DNA of 64,000 nt, from NCBI GenBank assembly GCA_902772935.1, contig CACYCR010000007.1, positions 1 to 64,000 on the forward strand, given 5' to 3'. The position numbers were made by a program, and so were the translations under genes. This DNA is from Oscillospiraceae bacterium (GTDB lineage Bacteria; Bacillota; Clostridia; Oscillospirales; Acutalibacteraceae). Under the pieces are notes generated by a model. It worked only from the letters and a program-made list of their open reading frames with translations. It did not search any database and was not told the origin of the DNA. Below, piece by piece: positions 54,805 through 62,130 of this stretch. Position 1 is the first letter of the stretch, and every line of letters begins with the position of its first letter.

Positions 54805-55635
54805 ATGGAGCTGATCCGAACAACGATCCCGATCGGCCTTGACCGACCGGTCAGAATCCTGCATATCACCGATACGCATCTGCCTTTATGTACGCAGAAT
54901 GACGAGCCGCAGTTTGTTGCGGCGGCCGCCCGCCGCGGCGCGGCTGATACGATTTTGTCCGCGCTCGACGAACAGCTTTCCTATGCGAACACGCACTGTG
55001 ACCTGCTGCTGCATACAGGAGATCTGATTGATTTTGCTTCCAAAGCGAATGTTGCGTTTCTGCGGTCTTTTTTGCAAAACAAAAAGGTTTTGTTTGCCCC
55101 CGGCAACCATGAATATTGGCGCAGCGACGGCGGTTTTGAAGATATGGCTTATCGTATGAACAGCTTCGCGCGTATGGGGAATCTCGGTACCGACTTGTTT
55201 TTTACGGCTCATACGGTTGGCGGCATCAATTTCGTCGGGATGGATGACGCCTATCATCAGGTGGAAGCGTGGCAGATTGAACGCTTGCAGACAGAGGTGG
55301 AAAAAGGGTGGCCGGTGGTGCTGTTTCTGCATGCACCGCTGTTTGAACAGCAGTTGTATGAACGCAGTGTTGCATATTGGAAAGACGGCACCGCGTATCT
55401 TGTGGGCTGCGATGACGCACATACAGCATCATATTCTGACTACGGTATCCGTACCCAGCGGCCGACGGAAACGACAAAAGCGTTTACCGCGTATGTCAAC
55501 AGCGAAAAACGAATCAAAGCAGTGATCGCCGGTCATGTACACTTCAATTATGAAAGCCGGCTCCCCGGCGGAACAATACAGGTTGTCACTGATTGCAGCC
55601 GAACTGGTGCTGCACGTGAAATAACGTTCATCTGA
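54805..55635 (+). CDS. Metallophosphoesterase
   Basis: 276 aa from ATG 54805, 9 bp after AAAGGAAG (frame from 54775 starts too close to the promoter). Calcineurin-like with all motifs: TDTH, TGDLID, PGNHEYW, LHAPLF, GHVH. Cytoplasmic. Next gene, a HAD phosphatase, follows by 14 bp; they may act on related phosphates. Confidence 0.88.
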   Translation: MELIRTTIPIGLDRPVRILHITDTHLPLCTQNDEPQFVAAAARRGAADTILSALDEQLSYANTHCDLLLHTGDLIDFASKANVAFLRSFLQNKKVLFAPGNHEYWRSDGGFEDMAYRMNSFARMGNLGTDLFFTAHTVGGINFVGMDDAYHQVEAWQIERLQTEVEKGWPVVLFLHAPLFEQQLYERSVAYWKDGTAYLVGCDDAHTASYSDYGIRTQRPTETTKAFTAYVNSEKRIKAVIAGHVHFNYESRLPGGTIQVVTDCSRTGAAREITFI

Positions 55636-55649
55636 GGGAGAAAGCAACA

Positions 55650-56321
55650 ATGAAAAAGATGCTGATCGCTACGGATTATGACGGGACACTGCGGCAGAAC
55701 GGTGTCATCGACGCGCAAACAAGAGATGCGATTGACCGATGGAGAAAGAGCGGTCGGTTTTTCGGCGTGGTCACAGGTCGCGGCATTGATTTTTACGACA
55801 CGGCGCGGGAAGAAGGATTGCCGTTTGATTATCTGATCGTCTGCACCGGCTCGTTGATTCTTGGACCGGACAAGCATATTTTATATGAGTCGCTCATTCC
55901 GGCAAAGACGTTTGCTGAAATCGAACACGCCATGGCACTGTACCCGGATGTTGTTGACTATAACAAAAGCAGCGGTACACCGCGACATCATTATTATGCC
56001 ACATTTCCGTCTCAGAAACGGGCTTTGCAGGTGCAAAAGGAACTCCTGAAACAATTCGGAGATACGCTCAGTATTTTTGTAAACGGGCCGCATATTAATA
56101 TTGGTAACTGCGGCACCGGCAAAGCCCAGGGTGTGTTGTTGGTCTTGCAGCAGTTTGCGCTGCCGGCAGACAGCGTTGCTGTGGTCGGTGATGATTTCAA
56201 CGATCTCGAAATGATCCTTGCTCACGACGGTTGGGCAGTAGAGAGCGGACGAAAAGACGTTGTGGCGCAATCGCCGCACACTTGCAAAAGTGTCGGCGAT
56301 CTGATTGATTCCCTGCTTTAA
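55650..56321 (+). CDS. HAD-IIB family phosphatase (Cof-like)
   Basis: 223 aa. Asp-nucleophile phosphatase: TDYDGTL (motif I), VVTGRG (II), Lys in GTGKAQG (III) and GDDFNDLEM (IV) are all present; the C2B cap lies between. Cof-type enzymes remove phosphate from sugars, PLP or flavin precursors. Slightly shorter than the usual 260-280 aa because of a small cap. Ends before a terminator. Confidence 0.9.
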   Translation: MKKMLIATDYDGTLRQNGVIDAQTRDAIDRWRKSGRFFGVVTGRGIDFYDTAREEGLPFDYLIVCTGSLILGPDKHILYESLIPAKTFAEIEHAMALYPDVVDYNKSSGTPRHHYYATFPSQKRALQVQKELLKQFGDTLSIFVNGPHINIGNCGTGKAQGVLLVLQQFALPADSVAVVGDDFNDLEMILAHDGWAVESGRKDVVAQSPHTCKSVGDLIDSLL

Positions 56322-56334
56322 ACCATACTGTTTC

Positions 56335-56359
56335 GACGCCGCAGACGCGGCGTTTTTTG
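56335..56359 (+). terminator. Terminator after the HAD gene
   Basis: ACGCCGC (56336-56342), loop AGAC, GCGGCGT (56347-56353), then a T-run. Confidence 0.85.
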
Positions 56360-56473
56360 TTTTCGGAATCTTTTTTTGCTGCAACATTATAAAGTTAAAC
56401 AAAATTTCATTAAAATTTTATTAATTTCTGTTCATTTCGATGAAAAACGGTGGATTCTTTTCGCCGGATATGA

Positions 56474-56479
56474 TATAAT
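56474..56479 (+). promoter_or_regulatory. -10 element of the GDPD operon
   Basis: TATAAT at 56474-56479 in an AT-rich stretch, 38 bp before the GDPD start codon; no good -35 is seen. Confidence 0.45.
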
Positions 56480-56517
56480 ATTTTATACAATTTCCCACAA
56501 GGCAAGGAGGACCCATT

Positions 56518-57360
56518 ATGGAAAAACAGTATTGCGGCATGCCGATGCGGTTTGCCCACACGGGTGTGACCCAGTTCGCACCGGAAAACACGCTCGAAGC
56601 GTTTCAAAAGGCGGCTGAGCTCGGCTGCGAGGGCATCGAGATGGATATTCAGATCAGCGGCGACGGCGAGATCATCGTCACGCATAATGGCAATATGGGG
56701 TATATGACCTTTGAAGAGCACCGGGATGTCCTGCGGGAGATGACTGCCGCGCAGATCAAGCAGTTTGACATTCCCTACCGCAATGCGCTGAAGCTCAAGT
56801 ATCCGCCCTATCCATGGACGGAGCATGCAGGCGGCAGACGTATGATCGTTCCGCCGGATTATCACGAGGACCGGGTTACGCACCTGATCACCTTCCCGGA
56901 ATTTGATGCGTGGCTCGCTACGGTGGACGATGATCTCACCGTGGAAGTCGAATTCAAGACCACAGGCATGTGTCCGCGCATGGACGAGATCCTTGCCGCG
57001 TCGCCCAACGTTTCCCGATACATCTTCTTTTCCGGCGACTGGGAAGTGCTCGAAGAGATGCAGGCGCATTACCGCGAAAAGGGAAAGCCCGAGGGCCTTC
57101 GTCTCGGCGCAAATATCCGCTTTCTGAATGACAAGACGATGGATTTCGTGCGCCGGTCCGATCTGTGGGAGGTCGGTCTCAATAACGAAGCATTCACCAA
57201 AGCGGACGTGGATATGCTCGCCGGCATGGGCATCAAAGTCTTTTCCAACCTCGGCGACTATCCGGAATGGTGGCAGCAAATCTGCGATATGGGCGTGACG
57301 GGTTTCAAAACGAACTACCCGGACGCCTATACCGAATGGTGGCACCGTACACAACAATAA
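56518..57360 (+). CDS. Glycerophosphodiester phosphodiesterase-like protein with altered active site
   Basis: 280 aa; AAGGAGG site. GDPD TIM barrel: APENTLEAFQKAAELG and GIEMDIQIS give E41 and D43. The catalytic H14 is present, but its usual partner Arg (AHRG) is Thr15 (AHTG), and the second catalytic His motif reads HN (H56-N57) rather than HD. An insertion (residues about 80-125) is also unusual. Cytoplasmic. The changes may mean different substrate chemistry or a non-catalytic role. Heads a four-gene operon with LRR, transporter and GH101-like genes. Confidence 0.83.
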   Translation: MEKQYCGMPMRFAHTGVTQFAPENTLEAFQKAAELGCEGIEMDIQISGDGEIIVTHNGNMGYMTFEEHRDVLREMTAAQIKQFDIPYRNALKLKYPPYPWTEHAGGRRMIVPPDYHEDRVTHLITFPEFDAWLATVDDDLTVEVEFKTTGMCPRMDEILAASPNVSRYIFFSGDWEVLEEMQAHYREKGKPEGLRLGANIRFLNDKTMDFVRRSDLWEVGLNNEAFTKADVDMLAGMGIKVFSNLGDYPEWWQQICDMGVTGFKTNYPDAYTEWWHRTQQ

Positions 57361-57418
57361 GTACGCTCTGCATTTCCCCTGACCCCTGGCAAAAATCAAA
57401 GACAGGAGGCATGATTCT

Positions 57419-58447
57419 GTGAAAACATGGCAAAAAGTGATATTCGTTGCCGCGCTGATCTTTTTTGTCAGCATGTCGGTTACAATTGCGTTGATCTCCA
57501 TTTCCCGCCCGCCGTATGCGTTCAGTGAAAAAACGGCGATCGGCGACAACGAGGACCTGAACGGTTGGGTCCTGACCGGTTTCAACGGCAGTATCAGCAC
57601 AAAGACACTGACGATTGACTTTGTCCGCGACAAAACCGGTAAAGGACCGGACGGGACACGGCCGGTGGTCGCGGTCGGCGCCTATGCTGTCAATGCGGAT
57701 GAATATGTGGAAGAACTGGTGATCGGTCCGTTTGTGCAGCATATTGAGGAAACGTCGTTTTACAATTTGAAAAAGCTGCAAAAAGTCACGGTGTCGCCTG
57801 ACAACGCTTTTTATCAGGATTTGGACGGCGTGCTGTACAGCAAGGACGGAAAAGACCTGTTGCTGTATCCCGCCTGCTACGGCCAGACACCGACGGATAA
57901 TAAGAACGATTATACGTATCCGGATACTTACACCGTGCCGGACGGTGTGGCGCGTATCGGCACATTTGCCTTCCTTAAAAACGAGCATATCCGCGATCTG
58001 GCTTTGCCGGAGTCTCTGCGCGAGATTGGTGACATGACGTTCTTCGGCTGTTCAAATCTCGGAAAGATATCATATAATGCCGAGACGGATGCGCTGGAGG
58101 GCACAGGCTTCATTTTGCCGGAAGGTCTTGAAACCATCGGTACGGATGCTTTCAGCAAATGCGGTAACATCGCACCTGTGCTGTATCTTCCCGCGTCCGT
58201 GCAATCGGTTGGGCATCATGCGTTTTTCTCCTGCGGCGGTATGAAGGAAATTTATCTCGGCGCGGCAGACGAAGATGCGCTGTCTCTCGGTGAAGCGTGG
58301 CGGCCGAAAAACCTGAAAGCAGGTCCGCTCTGGAAATCGCCGGAGCCGCAGTTCGGTAAATCACGCGCGGACGCCCAGGCCTTGATAGAAACTTACCGGG
58401 CGGAACGCTTGCAAACAGGCAGAGAGGAGGCGCAGAAGAATGGCTGA
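57419..58447 (+). CDS. Membrane-anchored BspA-like leucine-rich repeat protein
   Basis: 342 aa, GTG start 57419, 9 bp behind AGGAGG. N-terminal membrane anchor or signal (residues 6-28), then BspA-type LRR units: LALPESLREIGDMTFFGCSNL, then FILPEGLETIGTDAFSKC, and YLPASVQSVGHHAFFSCGGM. No Cys motif or tail as in the two large proteins. Its end overlaps the transporter gene by 8 bp, so they are translationally coupled; perhaps it docks a glycan for that carrier. Confidence 0.82.
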   Translation: MKTWQKVIFVAALIFFVSMSVTIALISISRPPYAFSEKTAIGDNEDLNGWVLTGFNGSISTKTLTIDFVRDKTGKGPDGTRPVVAVGAYAVNADEYVEELVIGPFVQHIEETSFYNLKKLQKVTVSPDNAFYQDLDGVLYSKDGKDLLLYPACYGQTPTDNKNDYTYPDTYTVPDGVARIGTFAFLKNEHIRDLALPESLREIGDMTFFGCSNLGKISYNAETDALEGTGFILPEGLETIGTDAFSKCGNIAPVLYLPASVQSVGHHAFFSCGGMKEIYLGAADEDALSLGEAWRPKNLKAGPLWKSPEPQFGKSRADAQALIETYRAERLQTGREEAQKNG

Positions 58448-60224
58448 CGGTACCGGAAAGATCAAAACGTTTTTCTCAAACGCAAAGACCTATTGGAAAA
58501 CACCGCCGGAAGGCAAATATGTCCCGTATCGGGAATATCTCTCCATCTTCGGCGCGGTCGGCGGAGACTATACGCTGAAGTATTTGTGTAATTTCCTCTC
58601 CTTTGGCACAGGCTGCTATCTGGTCGCATTCTATTATCAGATTCCGCTGCTGACATTTGCTGCGATCAATACCTTCTTCATCGCATTTACTTATCTGTGG
58701 GATATTCTTTCCATGGGTGTGGATGCAAACCTCGGCTTTTTGCCGAAAAAGGTGGAGCGCAAGTACTTTGCGGTCTATCTGTCATTTACCGTGCTGGGCT
58801 TGCTGCTGCTTGTGCTTGATGTTTCATCCTTCCTGCCGGAAGCGCTGCAGCAGTCGCTGGACGCCAAGTGGCCCGGCATTGATTCAGTCAGCCTGTTCAA
58901 AATCTTTGGCGCGCATTTTCTCATCAACGGCTGGGGCGGTTTTCGCGGAATTATCATTCGCAAGCTGTTGCTCAAAAAGCTGGGGCGTTATAAACTGTTT
59001 GCCTATGCCAATATCGTACAGGGCGTTGTAGTCGCCATGCTGATCTGCTGGCTGCCGCTGTATGAGCTGCCCATGACCGAGCGCGTCTGGAAGTTGTTTT
59101 TGCTGTTCCAGTTCTATACGATGTTCACCTTTGTGGGCCATACGGAAAAGGTGGCAAAGACCATCAGCCCCGACCAGCAGGAACGACTGATCATCAATTC
59201 CATTCCCGTAAAGCTCAGCCATTTGGTGCAGAACATTGTCAACTTTTTGCTGCCCACGATTGCCGGCGCGTTTTTTGTGGAAGGAATCCGTGACCGCGAC
59301 ATGTTCCGCTATTTGCTGCCGCCGTTCTTTATCGTCAGTGCTTTCATTATGTTCATCAGTTTGCACGGCATCAAGGAACGCATTCCCGCGCCGCCGATTG
59401 AAAAGAAAGAATACTTCTCATTCTGGACCTGTGTGAGCGGCATTTTCAAAAACAAATATCTTTGGATCAACAAGATGGTCGAACTGCTGGATTCGCTCGG
59501 CAACGGCATGCTGGGTGTGCAGACGATTCTGCTGATTTATACCTGGCGTGAGACCGGTCTGATCTTTTCCGTTTCAGAGCTGGTATTCAAATTTGCCGGT
59601 ACCCCCGGTCAGTTTCTGGCACCGTGGATCCGGAAACGCTTTGAGTATAAAACGCTGATGATCTTCAATCAGCTTGCAAGCATTCTGCGCTCCGTAATCT
59701 ATGTTATCGCAATTCTGTGCCTTGGCAAAGTCCACTGGGCCTGCGGTGTGCTGCTGTTCGTCGGTCTGTTCATCAGCAACGCCATGACCTCGGCGATCGG
59801 CATTGCCAAGGACGACATGAAAACCCGTATCAGCGACTATCAGATGTACATTTCCGGTGAGCGGTTTGAGGGTTATCAGGAACTCATCGGCTGGTTCACA
59901 AAACCGATTACATCCCTTGTCGGTTTGATCATTCCGCTGATCTTTGTCGGTATCGGCTTCACGTCTGACTGGGATGTGCTGTACATGGATGATGTACGTC
60001 TCAAATGCATGCTGATCGGTATCGTGTTCGACCTTGCCGGCTATGTACTGATGATGCTGCCGTATATCTTTTTCTGGGATTACACAGATGAAAAGCACGT
60101 TGAGATCATGAAAGTCCTGCAAGAAAGAGCAGATATGGCAAGAGAGAACGACCGTCAGCCACCGGTTGACGGACCGGAAAGCGTCTGTGCAGAAGCAACA
60201 CTTGCTGTCCAAGAACCGCAATAA
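58440..60224 (+). CDS. GPH/MFS sugar transporter
   Basis: 594 aa with about 12 membrane helices. Paralogue of the carrier at 33854 (both have 'WxTPPxGKY' at the start and 'DYQ.Y.xGERxxGxxxxxG' late in the transport domain, here DYQMYISGERFEGYQELIGW). The C-terminal extension is short (about 50 residues), unlike the other. Probable cation symporter for an oligosaccharide; partner of the GH101-like enzyme 56 bp downstream. Confidence 0.87.
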   Translation: MADGTGKIKTFFSNAKTYWKTPPEGKYVPYREYLSIFGAVGGDYTLKYLCNFLSFGTGCYLVAFYYQIPLLTFAAINTFFIAFTYLWDILSMGVDANLGFLPKKVERKYFAVYLSFTVLGLLLLVLDVSSFLPEALQQSLDAKWPGIDSVSLFKIFGAHFLINGWGGFRGIIIRKLLLKKLGRYKLFAYANIVQGVVVAMLICWLPLYELPMTERVWKLFLLFQFYTMFTFVGHTEKVAKTISPDQQERLIINSIPVKLSHLVQNIVNFLLPTIAGAFFVEGIRDRDMFRYLLPPFFIVSAFIMFISLHGIKERIPAPPIEKKEYFSFWTCVSGIFKNKYLWINKMVELLDSLGNGMLGVQTILLIYTWRETGLIFSVSELVFKFAGTPGQFLAPWIRKRFEYKTLMIFNQLASILRSVIYVIAILCLGKVHWACGVLLFVGLFISNAMTSAIGIAKDDMKTRISDYQMYISGERFEGYQELIGWFTKPITSLVGLIIPLIFVGIGFTSDWDVLYMDDVRLKCMLIGIVFDLAGYVLMMLPYIFFWDYTDEKHVEIMKVLQERADMARENDRQPPVDGPESVCAEATLAVQEPQ

Positions 60225-60280
60225 ATGACATGCATACGCTGAATAAACCAGTGTGTACACAGAAGGAGACTTTTGAAGGG

Positions 60281-61690
60281 ATGAAAAAACAAGCATGGAA
60301 CTATGATTACAGCCAAACCCTTTGGATGAAAATGTATCTTGCGGAGCCGGATTTTCCAAACAACCGCTCAAAGGTGTTTATCTCGTTCGAGCAGGCGCTG
60401 GAGATAATCAAAGCGGCCGACTGCCTGACACAGGGCATCCCGAAAATCGTTTATCTTGTCGGCTGGCAGGGGCTCGGCCACGATGACTGCTACCCCGAAA
60501 TGGAAGTGATCAACGAGGCGTTGAAGCGGTCCGAAGACAAAACCGCGCGCGATAGCCTTTTCTGGCTGTTTGAAGAAGCAAAAAAATATCACACCGTTGT
60601 CAGCTTCCACGTCAACCAGTCCGACGCCTATACGGATACTCCCTGTTTTCCCGATCTTGTGAAGGCCGACGCTGTTGTGAAAAACGCGCAGGGGGAGGCG
60701 GCGCCGATTGAAATTTTCAATGGGCGCGACGGCTATAAGGTTTCCTACAAGGGCTACTATGAAAGCGGCCTGTTTCAAAAAAACTGGGACCGCTTCTGCA
60801 CTTCGACACCCGTGCGCGCAAGCGGCACCGTACACATCGATAACTTTTGCATTGCACAGAGCCTTAATCCCCGTACTACGGCGGAGGAAGAGAATGCGGC
60901 ACGGAACAAGATGCTGGATTATATTCAATCGCTCGGTATCGACGTGACAACGGAATACACCTACCGTGAGCTGGAATGGCGCGCGGATTCGCCCGAACAT
61001 CCGATTCGCAAGTTTTACGGGACGGCAATGGCTGCTCTGCCGGACGGCAGATGGCAGGATGCGCCGATCCGTACGCTCGGCAGGATCCCTGCCTCGTGGT
61101 GGACGTCCGGTATGACAGTCGAGGACTGTATGCGCAACCCGCCGTCACTATACAGCGGCCATTTGACAGATCCAAAACTGCTGCAGGTGTTCTACGGCGC
61201 AATGCACGGCGAAGATATCTGGATGAAGCACGGCTTTGCGCCGGAAGATTGGACAGACGAATTCCTGTATCAGTTCTGTACGCTGCAGCTGCCGTATTTC
61301 TATTTGAACCGTTTGCAAAGATGCAAAGCGGAGCTCGACGGCGACGGATATGTCATACAGTTTTCTGATGGCGTTGTGAGCCGCGGCAAAGACGGACGTA
61401 TCACAAAAAACGGCAAGGTGCTGAAAAACGGCGATGACGTTTTACTGCCGCTGGACGAAAAGAACGATACTTTCTTTGCATATTCCAAAAACGGAAAAAC
61501 AGGTGACTGGGATATCCCCGATGCGGCATTTGCGTTTGCCGATGTGTTTGCGGTCACAGCAAACGGCAACATCCCTTGCGGCAGTGTGGCGATCCAAAGC
61601 GGGAAAGTGCGGCTGGATGTCAGACCCGGGCGCGCGCTCGTGCTGAAAGCACAAAATGCGGCGGAACCGCTTCGGTCGGTTTCTGTATAA
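60281..61690 (+). CDS. GH101-like endo-alpha-N-acetylgalactosaminidase-related hydrolase, minimal form
   Basis: 469 aa from ATG 60281 (frame from 60230 lacks a close site; AAGGAG is 13 bp away). TIM-barrel pattern like GH101: KIVYLVGWQGLGHDDCYPEM, VVSFHVNQSDAYTDTP, HIDNFC with candidate nucleophile D187, and DVTTEYTYRE with candidate acid/base E225. GH101 removes the core-1 Gal-GalNAc disaccharide from mucins and is normally a >1,000-aa secreted protein; this one has no signal peptide and lacks most accessory domains. Intracellular use on imported glycopeptides is a possibility. Confidence 0.7.
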   Translation: MKKQAWNYDYSQTLWMKMYLAEPDFPNNRSKVFISFEQALEIIKAADCLTQGIPKIVYLVGWQGLGHDDCYPEMEVINEALKRSEDKTARDSLFWLFEEAKKYHTVVSFHVNQSDAYTDTPCFPDLVKADAVVKNAQGEAAPIEIFNGRDGYKVSYKGYYESGLFQKNWDRFCTSTPVRASGTVHIDNFCIAQSLNPRTTAEEENAARNKMLDYIQSLGIDVTTEYTYRELEWRADSPEHPIRKFYGTAMAALPDGRWQDAPIRTLGRIPASWWTSGMTVEDCMRNPPSLYSGHLTDPKLLQVFYGAMHGEDIWMKHGFAPEDWTDEFLYQFCTLQLPYFYLNRLQRCKAELDGDGYVIQFSDGVVSRGKDGRITKNGKVLKNGDDVLLPLDEKNDTFFAYSKNGKTGDWDIPDAAFAFADVFAVTANGNIPCGSVAIQSGKVRLDVRPGRALVLKAQNAAEPLRSVSV

Positions 61691-61948
61691 CAAAAGCACT
61701 GCCGCTGATGCGAACGCAACGAATGATGTTGTCCGCTCGACGTTTTCAGCTTTCAATATAATGAACCGTTTTCTTATACCTATTATTTGACGGTGGAAGC
61801 GGTTGAAGAAATCCGTGAGACGTTTAAGGCGTTCGCTTCGTTGCAATAGACGATGTATGGCGATGACGCGGCAGAAAAATCCGCCGGTCGGCGTTTGTGT
61901 CAGAGAAAGAATTGCATCAAGAAAATGCTTCGTTTCAAATCATGAACA
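61691..61948 (+). other. Degenerate region after the GH101-like gene
   Basis: No complete gene. Two fragments read like coding sequence in different frames: one around 61665-61760 (NKSTAADANATNDVVRSTF) and one around 61755-61849 (YNEPFSYTYYLTVEAVEEIR, then ETFKAFASLQ and a stop). A frameshift would join them. May be the remains of a gene; unidentified. Confidence 0.35.
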
Positions 61949-61990
61949 ATACCCTGCCACGCAATCGCGTGACAGGGTATCTTCTTTTTG
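61949..61990 (+). terminator. Terminator of the GDPD-GH101 operon
   Basis: ATACCCTG (61949-61956) with CAGGGTAT (61973-61980) and inner CACGC/GCGTG, then CTTCTTTTTG. Nothing else is seen up to 62130. Confidence 0.8.
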
Positions 61991-62130
61991 ATTTTGACTT
62001 CCTATGCGTGATCATATGCAGCCTGATATAAATGTCGCAAGCGGGGAAGTGTGCTTTGCGATGCTCTGAAAGCAGTTGCGCAGAAAGCACAGTGCATCCA
62101 ATGTGTAGTTTTATGGGCAAGCGGATGGGC

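Noticed and set aside
54525..54842. Open frame 54579-54842 as a gene
   Set aside because: It contains a terminator hairpin and the promoter of the next gene; no homology features.
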